64,000 nucleotides of DNA from Lachnospiraceae bacterium. GTDB lineage: Bacteria > Bacillota > Clostridia > Lachnospirales > Lachnospiraceae. The stretch's first letter is position 1. Each line of letters starts with the position of its first letter. This document shows positions 18,458 through 27,777 of the stretch, piece after piece. Under the pieces are notes generated by a model that saw nothing but the letters and a program-made list of their open reading frames with translations, was not told the origin of the DNA and made no database searches. The stretch lies in NCBI GenBank assembly GCA_900199595.1, contig FZRB01000009.1, positions 1-64,000 on the forward strand, written 5' to 3'. The translations under genes and the position numbers were made by a program.

Positions 18458-18694
18458 CTATTCTTCAACTCCCAGTTCTTTCAGAAGTTTGATTAAATCC
18501 TCTACTGTTTCTATATCATTCACTCTGTCCTGTGGCATCTCGATATTGAACTCTTCTTCAAGTGCCATAACCAGATCATAAAGATCAAGCGAATCCACTG
18601 CAAGGTCATCCTTAAAGGCCGTATCCATTGTTACATCCTGTGGCTGTATGGACAGATGATCCATCATTATTTCTACCAGCTTGTCAAATATCAT
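18458..18694 (-). CDS. acpP: Acyl carrier protein
   Basis: 78 residues, acidic, helical. The phosphopantetheine serine is S35 in AVDSLDL. AAGGAG precedes the ATG and a promoter lies 110 bases upstream. It may serve fatty-acid synthesis, but standing alone next to a surface-polymer locus with two acyltransferases it could also be a dedicated carrier; the sequence itself looks like the general AcpP type. It ends against the bidirectional terminator. Confidence 0.92.
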   Translation of the reverse strand: MIFDKLVEIMMDHLSIQPQDVTMDTAFKDDLAVDSLDLYDLVMALEEEFNIEMPQDRVNDIETVEDLIKLLKELGVEE

Positions 18695-18803
18695 AACTTA
18701 ATCTCCTTTACATTCTTCTCCAAGTAATCCTATTCTGAAATCATGCAATCGCCGAACCCTCTGCCACGCAAAACTGTTCAGCATGACCTAATAGACACAT
18801 ATA

Positions 18804-18832
18804 ATTTACAATACCACTACTATGTTGTCAAT
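18804..18832 (-). promoter_or_regulatory. Predicted sigma-A promoter of acpP
   Basis: Minus-strand TTGACA (18827-18832) and TAAATT (18804-18809) are 17 bases apart, in the gap between the YidC-sulfatase gene and acpP. Confidence 0.6.
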
Positions 18833-18886
18833 ATGTTATCTGCTTATTTTTTTCTTCTTTTCCCGGAACGACAGACCATATCATTC

Positions 18887-21742
18887 TTAGTAGTACCCTA
18901 TAAATTCCCAGTTCTTTTTTTTGTGAACATTCTTATCACCACTGAGTCTGAACCAGAAATCAGGGACGAAGGTATTGCCGTTGTTCTTTTCTGTATCCCA
19001 CACTCTGCCCCATATGAGTTCAAGACTGTCCTGATTCTTGTAATCACTGTTTATAGCCTTGCCTGTAAATGGATTGGTAGGATTATCAATGACATCCTTA
19101 AAAGCAATAGTCGGTACATCTGCATTTGTCATAAAAGTTTTGTCATCAAATGTGAAGCCCTTAGCATTGAAATCTTTTACAAACAATACGCAGTTATATT
19201 CAAGCATATCGAACTCCTTAATAGATTTTTCCTGCTTGTATGGACGTTGCACTTTCAGGATAAGCTTTTTATTCTCACGAAGCTTCCATGCATGATCAGA
19301 AACTATGATTATTTTGGTATTATCATAAACTCCCTGTTCTCTAAGATAATCGAACCACTGGCCAAGCTTAATCATAGCACACATATTAACATGATAATGA
19401 AGAACAGTATTCATCCTCTTCATCTTGAGCTTTCTGCCGTCCATGCTTTTTCTGGTCTTATGCTCCTTATCGAACTTGGTATTATCCACCGTTTCTGCCG
19501 GCATGTATTCCGGTTCCTGAAGTATCATAGGTCCGTGAGTCATATCATTACTCATCATGAGAAATGTATTCTTATTTCCTTCAGCTATCTCAGTTATATT
19601 GGGCATGCTGTCCAAAACATTGTAACTGTTCATAAAGGTTGGATCGTAGCCCGTAGCCTTTGATATACCATCTCTGGTCTGACCGGACATATTCAGCGCC
19701 TCGTGATTAGCCAATGAACAGTAATTACCAAAATCATACATAGTCGGCTGAACCAGCAGCGGAATAGTCTTGAATACCGAATAACAGAAGAAATTTCTCT
19801 TAAGAAGATCATCTATTTCATCCTTATTGGCCTCACTGTAATTAACCCTGCCCATGGTTATATATGCTTTAATATTCGGGTAGTCATCATATATACTAAG
19901 ATCCGGAATCCACTGGTAGCCTGCGTAGGTCGGATCACATACGGTAACATCAAAGCCTGCATTATCAAATGTAACCGGCATCACCTTAAGCGCTTCATTC
20001 TGCTTATCCACCAGTCTTTCTTTATCTCTTTTATTATTCTCCGTTGGCACATATTCATAACCGCCATAAAGTCCCGGCGTTCCATAATTAGTTTTATGTC
20101 CAAAGGTTATGGTGTTGTAATAATATGTGAAACCATCGAACTTTTCCTTAAGCTCAGGCTTTTCTTCAATGACAAATGGAATCATGTATCCACACATTCG
20201 ATCCATCATGATAACAACAACATTTTGTCCCTCTTTACTAAGTGTAAGCGTCGGAACCTCCTGTGATCTCTTACCCAGTTCTTCTATTTCCTTATAGTCC
20301 GTACTGATCTTGTAAATATTCTTGATACTCATAATGCTCATAGCTATAACGCCGGCAGTAAGGAGTGAAAGAACAATTCTTTTATTCCATTTATAAAGCG
20401 CCGCACATACGAGGATTACTCCAAATATTGCAGCGAAGTTAATCAGGTATTCTTTCTTTGTGTATATCGAAAATTCCTCATACTTAAGGAATGAGGATAG
20501 TATTCCCAGATCAGTTTTAAAGAACATAAAGTCTATTACAAATATGGCTGAGACGCACCACGTAGCAAGAGCAAATATTATCTTGCCGGTTTTGTCAGCC
20601 AGATAATAGAATATGCCCATCCAAACGAGAAAATAACCTGCAGCCAGGAAAAATGTATAAACCACGTATCTTATTGGAGAATGGATAACAGATACATCTA
20701 TAAATTCCGCAGTTGATGCAGCAATAACATTACTCGGGATGAAAAGTCCAAGCAGTATGCAGAGGAAAACTCCCGAAAGAATAAATATCCTCTTAAAGGA
20801 ATTATCCTTCTCGGCATTTCTTATCTTTTCGCCAAGATCTGCCTTCTCAAATGGCTTCAGGATAAGCAGCACCAGTGGCATTATCAAAAGAATGGCAAAT
20901 GTCGCCAGGAAGAATTTCATTCTCTTTGAATAGGCAGGTGAAGCCAGTACAAATACCAGCAGCGCTGCACCGGCTATACCAAAAAGCACAGCCAGCACTT
21001 TCTTTGGTTGCTTTATCTTATAGAATACATTTTTCAAAAGCGAAAAAATGTTGTTAAGGGTCCAGTAAAATGCAAGGCCTGAAGGTGACTGATACAGAAA
21101 TACTAAAAATACCAGCGCCATACCATACATCTGGATCTTACTCTTCAGTGATAGATTCTTGGAATATATCATGGCCGAAGCAATATTTATAACAGTCATG
21201 AGAATCGGCAGAATGTTTATGCTGAAACCACCGATTTTAATAAGCCCATCCGGCTGGCCGAGATCTGCAATAGGACCAAGGGATGCGCCTTGTAATATAT
21301 ATAGATTTGAAAGGAAATGATATGCCGCGATAAAGAAAGGTATCTCAAGCAGCAGCGAAAGTGAACCACGAAGCGCATAGCTTGGCTTGTAATCATTCTG
21401 CCTATAGAAGGTCTGAAGCATCATAAAGCGCTCATCACCCTTAAATGCTTTTTTGATATGCTTTACCCATTTACCAAGTCTTTCTTCAACCTCTCTCTCC
21501 TCTGCCTGCATGGCATCTGCACGCTTATACAGAGGAAGCACAAGAAAATTCATAGCAAGACTAAGTGCAATAATAGAAAGCCCCGGTACTCCTATTACCT
21601 TATTGGCATTATAAAATATAACCTCAAATAAAAGCTCCAAAGGCTTTATTAATAACGTATACAGATAGATAGATATATTCAATTTATCTGTTCTCCATTC
21701 TACAAACTTTTTGTTACTTACATCGATAGATATGGTAATCAC
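18887..21742 (-). CDS. YidC/Oxa1-like domain fused to membrane sulfatase-fold transferase
   Basis: 951 residues. The first 240 residues match the YidC/Oxa1 core: a first segment ending FLVLPLYKRA (66-75), a cytoplasmic helical hairpin, an EIPFFIAAYHFLS segment, and PSGLAFYWTLNN (220-231), the classic PAGLxLYW block. The arginine normally found in the first core segment aligns with Asn65. Several more membrane segments follow (about 247-470), then an extracellular alkaline-phosphatase/sulfatase domain: metal Asp514 in VVIMMD, candidate nucleophile Thr551 or Thr555 in KTNYGTP, His736, and D816-H817 in VSDHA. Such domains transfer phosphoglycerol or phosphoethanolamine, or cleave sulfate. The GTG start (AGAGG upstream) overlaps the previous gene by 29 bases; a TTG at 21682 with GGAGA is the alternative. 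Confidence 0.85.
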   Translation of the reverse strand: MITISIDVSNKKFVEWRTDKLNISIYLYTLLIKPLELLFEVIFYNANKVIGVPGLSIIALSLAMNFLVLPLYKRADAMQAEEREVEERLGKWVKHIKKAFKGDERFMMLQTFYRQNDYKPSYALRGSLSLLLEIPFFIAAYHFLSNLYILQGASLGPIADLGQPDGLIKIGGFSINILPILMTVINIASAMIYSKNLSLKSKIQMYGMALVFLVFLYQSPSGLAFYWTLNNIFSLLKNVFYKIKQPKKVLAVLFGIAGAALLVFVLASPAYSKRMKFFLATFAILLIMPLVLLILKPFEKADLGEKIRNAEKDNSFKRIFILSGVFLCILLGLFIPSNVIAASTAEFIDVSVIHSPIRYVVYTFFLAAGYFLVWMGIFYYLADKTGKIIFALATWCVSAIFVIDFMFFKTDLGILSSFLKYEEFSIYTKKEYLINFAAIFGVILVCAALYKWNKRIVLSLLTAGVIAMSIMSIKNIYKISTDYKEIEELGKRSQEVPTLTLSKEGQNVVVIMMDRMCGYMIPFVIEEKPELKEKFDGFTYYYNTITFGHKTNYGTPGLYGGYEYVPTENNKRDKERLVDKQNEALKVMPVTFDNAGFDVTVCDPTYAGYQWIPDLSIYDDYPNIKAYITMGRVNYSEANKDEIDDLLKRNFFCYSVFKTIPLLVQPTMYDFGNYCSLANHEALNMSGQTRDGISKATGYDPTFMNSYNVLDSMPNITEIAEGNKNTFLMMSNDMTHGPMILQEPEYMPAETVDNTKFDKEHKTRKSMDGRKLKMKRMNTVLHYHVNMCAMIKLGQWFDYLREQGVYDNTKIIIVSDHAWKLRENKKLILKVQRPYKQEKSIKEFDMLEYNCVLFVKDFNAKGFTFDDKTFMTNADVPTIAFKDVIDNPTNPFTGKAINSDYKNQDSLELIWGRVWDTEKNNGNTFVPDFWFRLSGDKNVHKKKNWEFIGYY

Positions 21743-23804
21743 CCATATCCTCTAATAGTTCCAAACGTTCATCATCAATAACAGAACTTGAAAAAACATA
21801 CCTCACATCAAGTTTCTTTAAATCATCATATGTCAAATAAACTCTGAAACAGTCCTGATCAATCAGCTTAAACTTCTGACTGACAGAGGAATCATTTATA
21901 TACTCCGTCTCTATATGAGCATAACGGTTATATATCTTATAATTATCCGTAACACCTTTTTCTTTGGACTTGGAATCATTTGACGTATCTATGTTTTTCC
22001 ATCTTTCTATATCCGGATAAACATTTGTACTATTAATGGTTCTTATCCCCTTTAAAAGAAGAGCATTTGTAATCGGATAATTACATCCCTCAACTATCCA
22101 CAGTGCATCTCTGTCCTGCTCAGATATCTCTGCAGCCTTTTGAAGCTCCGGGATGGCATCTACTGATTGTACACCCAAACGTATAGGATTTACAAGTAAT
22201 CCTGAAAAGAAAATCATAAATATCAGTACCATCTGCCAGAACACCTTTATTCCTTTGCAAATCTGGGTTCCGAAATTATCACCGCTCCCGATATGAACAA
22301 ATGCATATTGAAGAAAACCATAAATGATAATCGTAAACAGAACAAAGGATACCGCAAGAATCTTCAGGGAGAAATATCCCGGATTAATGCTCCTTGTTAT
22401 TATAACTGCTACCATTGATATAACAGCTGATATAACAAGCATGGTAATGTATACGAATGCAGATACTTCGTTATGTGTTTTTTCCAGAGCTTCAAAACTG
22501 GATTTTATAATCGATACAGACCTTATCAGCATCAAAAAACTCACAAAGCTAAATATAACCAATGCCCTGTTCGCAGTTGAATAACCGAGAAGAGACAGCT
22601 TTGCCACCACATCGGGAACGCCGATCGCCGCATATGTAAACAGAACTATACTGATCACAAAAAGAACATTTGCAAGTACATCGGTCTTTTTATTCTTTAA
22701 CACATAAAACAGATATAAAATATGTCCCAGCGGAAACAAGTCTATAAAATATGCAGACTCACAGACATTATAGTAAGGTGATGCATTTCTATGAGCATAC
22801 CATATTTCAGATATATAATTAAACAAATGTCTTCCGGCTCCTCCACCGGTTTCAAATCTTCTTCCTGGATAGGATGTATTCATTATAAGTGATATAGCTT
22901 CCGCAGATTTATTATATACAAGATACAGACTAAAGCTCAGGATACCGGCAAGAACAACAACCAGACATACATCTGTTATTCTTTCTCTTTTAACATCAGA
23001 ATCATTCGAAGCTGTACCGTATCTCTTCCTATCATCCCATAACTGCCACAGGATAAGAGCCAGTATCACATATGCCATTGGAACCATCCAGGCAGGATAA
23101 AGCGTAAGAATAAATGTACCTGCACACAGCATGATACCAATCGCATAGATAATCTTATACAGAATGACTCTTTTGAAAGAAATATCCGATTTATCTGACC
23201 TGTTATCTCTAGATTTATTGACATTAAGATATTTGTTTAATAATACTATCGACAACTGAGCGGCAATCAGCATTTCTACAAATCCATTTACGGCAAACCA
23301 CCACTGCACTGCGGGTGCCAGCGTTGTCATCAATGAATATATAACAGAAAGTCTTCTATCATCATCCGTAATAAGACGCGCGAATTCAAAGGAAACCATC
23401 AAAAGCACTATAAATCTTCCGCACCAGAAAAATGCCATTCCCTGAGCAATAGGAAGGAACAGATAACCTATCTGAAATGGTCTGAATAGCATAAGAATGG
23501 AACGAACTGGCTGCCCATAAGTAATAAAAGCATCTGTTTTAGCGCCTCTGATAACGGAACTAAAATAAGAAAAGCTTCCGGCCGGGTCTCTGTACTGTGC
23601 CCAGGTCATGGGAGTAAAGGTTCCAAATTCATCACTCCTGATCTGTCTCGATACGCCAAAAAGAACATCCTTATCAGCTTGTCCGAACTGTTCAACCAGA
23701 CAGCCTATAGAGGAACCATTCAGCCCAACAAAAACACAGGCTGCAAATATAATAGCAGCCATAATGTATCGATATTTAAAAACTTTATCCATATATTTAT
23801 TCAT
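21714..23804 (-). CDS. Large polytopic membrane protein, putative glycopolymer enzyme
   Basis: About 696 residues with roughly 12-13 hydrophobic segments and a C-terminal soluble part (about 560-696). After the first segment comes an extracellular loop containing GVSRQIRSDEFGTFTP, a pattern I associate with a Clostridia membrane family (DUF7657-like) found in polysaccharide loci, and the overall plan resembles GT-C transferases or polymerases. No catalytic residue can be named with confidence. The annotated start at 23804 (MNKYMDKVF) avoids reading the stem-loop at 23823-23864, which an upstream in-frame start would translate. The ribosome site is weak. A Wzy-like polymerase role is inference. 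Confidence 0.7.
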   Translation of the reverse strand: MNKYMDKVFKYRYIMAAIIFAACVFVGLNGSSIGCLVEQFGQADKDVLFGVSRQIRSDEFGTFTPMTWAQYRDPAGSFSYFSSVIRGAKTDAFITYGQPVRSILMLFRPFQIGYLFLPIAQGMAFFWCGRFIVLLMVSFEFARLITDDDRRLSVIYSLMTTLAPAVQWWFAVNGFVEMLIAAQLSIVLLNKYLNVNKSRDNRSDKSDISFKRVILYKIIYAIGIMLCAGTFILTLYPAWMVPMAYVILALILWQLWDDRKRYGTASNDSDVKRERITDVCLVVVLAGILSFSLYLVYNKSAEAISLIMNTSYPGRRFETGGGAGRHLFNYISEIWYAHRNASPYYNVCESAYFIDLFPLGHILYLFYVLKNKKTDVLANVLFVISIVLFTYAAIGVPDVVAKLSLLGYSTANRALVIFSFVSFLMLIRSVSIIKSSFEALEKTHNEVSAFVYITMLVISAVISMVAVIITRSINPGYFSLKILAVSFVLFTIIIYGFLQYAFVHIGSGDNFGTQICKGIKVFWQMVLIFMIFFSGLLVNPIRLGVQSVDAIPELQKAAEISEQDRDALWIVEGCNYPITNALLLKGIRTINSTNVYPDIERWKNIDTSNDSKSKEKGVTDNYKIYNRYAHIETEYINDSSVSQKFKLIDQDCFRVYLTYDDLKKLDVRYVFSSSVIDDERLELLEDMGDYHIYRCK

Positions 23805-23822
23805 ATTCGTTATGCATCTTCC

Positions 23823-23864
23823 AAAAGATGACAGTCGAACCAGGTTCAAACTGTCATCTTTTTT
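23823..23864 (-). repeat. Conserved stem-loop family, copy 4, between glf and membrane protein gene
   Basis: Minus-strand reading: six A, GATGACAGTTTGAACC arm, TGG apex, TTCGACTGTCATC arm, four T. It lies between two same-direction genes, eight bases after glf. Confidence 0.8.
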
Positions 23865-23872
23865 ATGTAAAC

Positions 23873-25000
23873 CTAGTCGAGTGATTCTTCTAATGCCTTC
23901 AGGATCACCTGATCCATGTCATAGTATTTGTATTCACCAAGGCGTCCGCCGAAGATAACCCTGTTTTCTTTTTCAGCAAGCTTATGATACTCCTGATACA
24001 ACTTCTGATTACGCTCATCATTAACAGGGTAGTAGGGTTCATCTCCTACCTTCCACTCTGAACTGTACTCCTTAGATATAACCGTTTTCGGAATATTCCT
24101 GCCATTTTCATCTTTGCCAAACTCAAACCATTTATGTTCTATTATTCTGGTATAAGGAGTTTCACTGTCTGTATAATTTATCACAGCATTATGCTGATAA
24201 TCAGCCTCATCAAGAAGCTCCTCCTCGAATCTTACTGAACGATACTGAAGAGCTCCAAGTCTATACCCAAAGTATGCATCAATAGGTCCTGTATAAACTA
24301 TGGTATCTGCCAGCTCATCGTACGTATTTTTATTTGCAAGATAATCAACTCCTAGTCTTACCTCTATACCCTCCAGCATTCTTTCCACAAGCCCGGTATA
24401 TCCGCCTATGGGAATGCCCTGATACTTTGCATTGAAATAGTTATTATCATATTCAAATCTTACCGGCAGTCTCTTTATAATAAAGCTTGGCAGCTCATTA
24501 CAAGGTCTGCCCCACTGTTTCTCAGTATAGCCTTTTATGAGCTTTTCATAGATTTCTCTTCCCACAAGAGATACAGCCTGCTGTTCCAGATTCTGAGGAA
24601 CAAAACCTTCACCACCAAATTCTTCGATGGATTTTTGTCTGTCTTCCTCTATCTTAGCCTTTGCTTCCTCAGGAGTGGTAACTCCCCACATCTGATGGAA
24701 GGTGTTCATATTGAAGGGAAGGTTATACATCTCACCCTTATAATTTGCGATGGGGGAATTGATGTAATCGTTAAACGCAGCAAAACGATTTATATATTCC
24801 CACGCCACGTCGCTGTTTGTATGAAATATATGTGCGCCATACTTATGAACATTAATTCCTTCTGTTCTTTCCGTATATATATTACCGGCTATATGATTTC
24901 TCTTTTCTATTACCAGAACAGTCTTTCCAGCAGCTTTGGCACGTTCTGCAAATACCGCACCATAAAGACCGGCTCCGACAACCAGATAATCGTAATGCAT
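23873..25000 (-). CDS. glf: UDP-galactopyranose mutase
   Basis: 375 residues, the normal length. Interconverts UDP-galactopyranose and UDP-galactofuranose with reduced FAD in the cytoplasm. The FAD-binding VVGAGLYGAVFAERA is at the N-terminus, KYGAHIFHT and KQWGRP are substrate-site blocks, and the C-terminal GGRLGEYKYYDMDQ is typical. GAGGGA precedes the ATG. It shows that the polymer made by this locus probably contains galactofuranose. Conserved stem-loops flank the gene on both sides. Confidence 0.96.
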   Translation of the reverse strand: MHYDYLVVGAGLYGAVFAERAKAAGKTVLVIEKRNHIAGNIYTERTEGINVHKYGAHIFHTNSDVAWEYINRFAAFNDYINSPIANYKGEMYNLPFNMNTFHQMWGVTTPEEAKAKIEEDRQKSIEEFGGEGFVPQNLEQQAVSLVGREIYEKLIKGYTEKQWGRPCNELPSFIIKRLPVRFEYDNNYFNAKYQGIPIGGYTGLVERMLEGIEVRLGVDYLANKNTYDELADTIVYTGPIDAYFGYRLGALQYRSVRFEEELLDEADYQHNAVINYTDSETPYTRIIEHKWFEFGKDENGRNIPKTVISKEYSSEWKVGDEPYYPVNDERNQKLYQEYHKLAEKENRVIFGGRLGEYKYYDMDQVILKALEESLD

Positions 25001-25011
25001 GCTATTCCCTC

Positions 25012-25054
25012 AAAAGATGACAGTTTGAATCAGGTTCGATTGTCATCTTTTTTT
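25012..25054 (-). repeat. Conserved stem-loop family, copy 5, between GT61 gene and glf
   Basis: Arms GATGACA / TGTCATC and inner TTTGAATC / GGTTCGA with several substitutions relative to other copies. On the minus strand the T tract after it is four long, while seven A stand before it. Confidence 0.78.
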
Positions 25055-26983
25055 CTATTTGCCTGTGAGTTTTCTAAGAGGTTTAGTAATCTTCCAGGAT
25101 TTGGAATTTAATACTTCTTTACGTTCCTTCTCGCTTTTATTAAGCTTTTCCTGAGTCTTCTCAAGCTTATTTTCAAGGTCCTCTATCCGCTTCAATAATT
25201 CTCTGTTTTCTGCGTTCAGTTCATACTGCTTAGTACCATAATCAAATCTTGACAGATATTCTCCTCGAAGCACCTTATTCAAAGTAACTATAAGATCAAA
25301 TATATCGTACTTGGATATAGATCTGAATCTCTGCGGATCACTGAAATTCTCAGTATATTTTATCAGATAATCATATAGAAGGCTCTTATCCATCTGCACC
25401 TCATCCTCGGTATAGGAGATACCCTTAGCCTTAAGATATTCTATAAAGCACGTCGATGGACCAAATAAAAACACACTGTCCACATGACTATCCGGAAGGA
25501 AATTATAAAGTGCATCTACATATGAAACATCCAGACGTCTCATTTCATCTATCATATACTGTGGAACCAGATAACTGTTAATGGATCTTCTTAATATAGT
25601 CAGCTTAGTTCCCGGCTTACAGAATAGTCCCAGATGTGACAGGGTTCCTTCTGAGCAAACAACCTCTCTGGCCCCCTTCATATATGCTATCTGATCTTCT
25701 ATAGGATGCTGCTCAGGAGAAATAACAGTAAAGCCTCTCCTTTTGAAAAACTCCTCCAAATATTCTTCATTAAGTCCATCATTTGCACCGTCATATCTGG
25801 TAAAGCTTCTCCTGGTAAGATACAGTTTTTCATCACTTTTTTCCTGAACAGAAGATAACATCTTATCGTATATAAGATTACATTTATCATGATAATCACT
25901 GAATAATATGAAGGACTGTTCCGGAATAACCACGCTTCTAAAACGGGTCGGTTTTTTGATAACCATAATTCTGCCGGGATTTATCCCAAGAAGTCTGAAA
26001 AATGTATCATTATATTCATCGGATTCGGGAAGGATCACAAATGCAATTCTGCCGTTCTTCCGAGTGTTCTCGTTACTGTCTGAGGTCTCCGCCTGATCAT
26101 CCACCAGATACCAGAGTCTGGACATGGTTTCGATCATCATATGTCCAAAACGTCTGTTTCCCGGAAATATAACACCACCGAAGATTACATCCTCATCTAC
26201 ATACTCTATCTCACTATCATTTACTTCATATCCTTCAAGCACAGTCATATTAGTCTGCTTATCAAACTTACGCTTCAGACCGGCTACAAAACTGCCGTTT
26301 TCATCGCAGACTCCACCAGCAAATATTCCGTCCCTGCTGTCAGTATCAATCGTCTTCAGCGGAAGGATAAGTCCTTTATCAACAGTCTTTACTTCCAGAT
26401 CCCGCTCTATACGGGAGTTAATTGAAGATTTTTCTGCATTTCTGAACTTACTGCCGATATAAAGAAATGAATTATCAAGGTGATCATTAAACACCTTTAC
26501 TCTTTCATCTGCCCTCTTAAGAATATCCTCCTGATCAAGAGAGTCCTTCGGAGCAGAAAAAAACTGAATTCCTGTTATGTAATTATCAACATCTTTCAAC
26601 TCTCCACAGACTGTCCCGTCTGAAGCAAAATCAGTCCATCCGGTTTTGTTCAGATAAACGCGGTAGCATATACTTCTGCTTTCTTCCTCTTTAATTCTGA
26701 TACTGATATAATATCCTGTTTTATCTTCAAAACGGAAAACCGATCCGGTTTTTTTATAATTTTCGTCAGCTATCTTTAAACCGGATATATCGTTTTTATC
26801 AAAGCTTTTAAACTCTTCCAGCTGCTCATCCGGTTTGATACTTCCTATCATATACTCCAGCTTCATATCCGGAGCATCAAAACTAAATGCCATAAGACTG
26901 TTTCCTTCACAGATTACGGCATCATATTCATTTCTCCGGGTAGTCCAGCCCACTTCTTTAAATCTGTATCTGCATGTGATCAT
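25055..26983 (-). CDS. GT61-family (DUF563) glycosyltransferase with C-terminal coiled coil
   Basis: 642 residues, cytoplasmic. The N-terminal 230 residues are strand-rich and unassigned. The GT61 core follows: GGVIFPGNRRFGHMMIETMS (about 270-289), LYLTRRSFTRYDG and the acceptor-side block GAREVVCSEGTLSHL. Residues about 580-625 form a coiled coil (Glu/Lys/Leu heptads), ending in SKSWKITKPLRKL, a short tail found on many Bacillota surface-polymer glycosyltransferases. It starts immediately after the flavoredoxin stop codon and is followed by a conserved stem-loop and glf. The sugar it transfers is unknown; galactofuranose is only a suggestion from the neighbouring gene. Confidence 0.82.
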   Translation of the reverse strand: MITCRYRFKEVGWTTRRNEYDAVICEGNSLMAFSFDAPDMKLEYMIGSIKPDEQLEEFKSFDKNDISGLKIADENYKKTGSVFRFEDKTGYYISIRIKEEESRSICYRVYLNKTGWTDFASDGTVCGELKDVDNYITGIQFFSAPKDSLDQEDILKRADERVKVFNDHLDNSFLYIGSKFRNAEKSSINSRIERDLEVKTVDKGLILPLKTIDTDSRDGIFAGGVCDENGSFVAGLKRKFDKQTNMTVLEGYEVNDSEIEYVDEDVIFGGVIFPGNRRFGHMMIETMSRLWYLVDDQAETSDSNENTRKNGRIAFVILPESDEYNDTFFRLLGINPGRIMVIKKPTRFRSVVIPEQSFILFSDYHDKCNLIYDKMLSSVQEKSDEKLYLTRRSFTRYDGANDGLNEEYLEEFFKRRGFTVISPEQHPIEDQIAYMKGAREVVCSEGTLSHLGLFCKPGTKLTILRRSINSYLVPQYMIDEMRRLDVSYVDALYNFLPDSHVDSVFLFGPSTCFIEYLKAKGISYTEDEVQMDKSLLYDYLIKYTENFSDPQRFRSISKYDIFDLIVTLNKVLRGEYLSRFDYGTKQYELNAENRELLKRIEDLENKLEKTQEKLNKSEKERKEVLNSKSWKITKPLRKLTGK

Positions 26984-27658
26984 CTATCTTGTCACCTTCT
27001 CAAAATCACTGGCAGGATGCTTGCACCATGGACATATAAAATCCTCCGGGAGCTCTTCCCCTTCGTATTCATATCCACATATAGTACATCTCCAGATTGT
27101 TACACCTTTGTCATTCTCATTCTTCTCAAGTGTTCCAACCTTTTCACCCACCGCTATATCCGCCGGCTTCGGCTTTATATTATCCTGATAATATGCATAG
27201 GTAGCAGACGGAACATCACTCAGGACTTCCATATCTGTTACCGCACAAATAAACAACGTATGTGTACCCAGATCAACTGTCTGCTCAACATTTCCTGATA
27301 TAAATGCATTTGTGCCATCTTTGATATATGTAATACCATTTGCCGACACATCATACATACCGGATGCACCGGGTCCCTCATAGTCAGCAAACTTATCCAC
27401 TTCTCTTCCTGACTGGAATCCAAATCTCTTGAACACATCAAAGGATGCATCCTCACTTAATATTGAGATATTAAAAACTTTAGACTCCATCAGCATATCA
27501 TGAGTGTAATTCAGTTTATTAACCGCAAATGCTATCTGGTTTGGTTCTGTTGTAACCTGTATAGCCGTATTGGTTATACATCCATTATCTTTATCCCCGA
27601 CCTTTGTTGTAAGTACAAAAAGTCCGTACGACAGTTTATACATTGCTTTTTTATCCAT
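26984..27658 (-). CDS. Flavin reductase-rubredoxin fusion (Hrb-like flavoredoxin)
   Basis: 224 residues, cytoplasmic. Residues 1-165 fit the FMN-binding flavin reductase/flavoredoxin fold (MYKLSYGLFVLTTK, then ITNTAIQVT). Residues 172-224 form a short rubredoxin with four iron-ligand cysteines in WRCTICGYEYEG and FICPWCKHP. Similar fusions (high-molecular-weight rubredoxin, Hrb) pass electrons in the oxygen or nitric-oxide defence of anaerobic Clostridia. GGGGG precedes the ATG. It lies in the polymer locus with no redox partner nearby, 119 bases after the DUF2142 gene and directly joined to the GT61 gene. Confidence 0.9.
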   Translation of the reverse strand: MDKKAMYKLSYGLFVLTTKVGDKDNGCITNTAIQVTTEPNQIAFAVNKLNYTHDMLMESKVFNISILSEDASFDVFKRFGFQSGREVDKFADYEGPGASGMYDVSANGITYIKDGTNAFISGNVEQTVDLGTHTLFICAVTDMEVLSDVPSATYAYYQDNIKPKPADIAVGEKVGTLEKNENDKGVTIWRCTICGYEYEGEELPEDFICPWCKHPASDFEKVTR

Positions 27659-27777
27659 AAATGTAACCCCCTGACTTTCTAGATTTCAGAAAAATCATTT
27701 TCATCATTGTAACACTGAACCAATCATCAGCTATAATAGATTTTACCTCATTACAGCTAAATTTAAAATGTATTTTT

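Noticed and set aside
18743-19663. 306-residue plus-strand open frame
   Set aside because: Mostly antisense to the YidC-sulfatase gene, starts in the acpP promoter region and has no ribosome site; composition reflects the complementary strand.
23805-23849. Extended N-terminus of the membrane protein after glf
   Set aside because: Again the first residues would come from the conserved stem-loop, so the start at 23804 was chosen.
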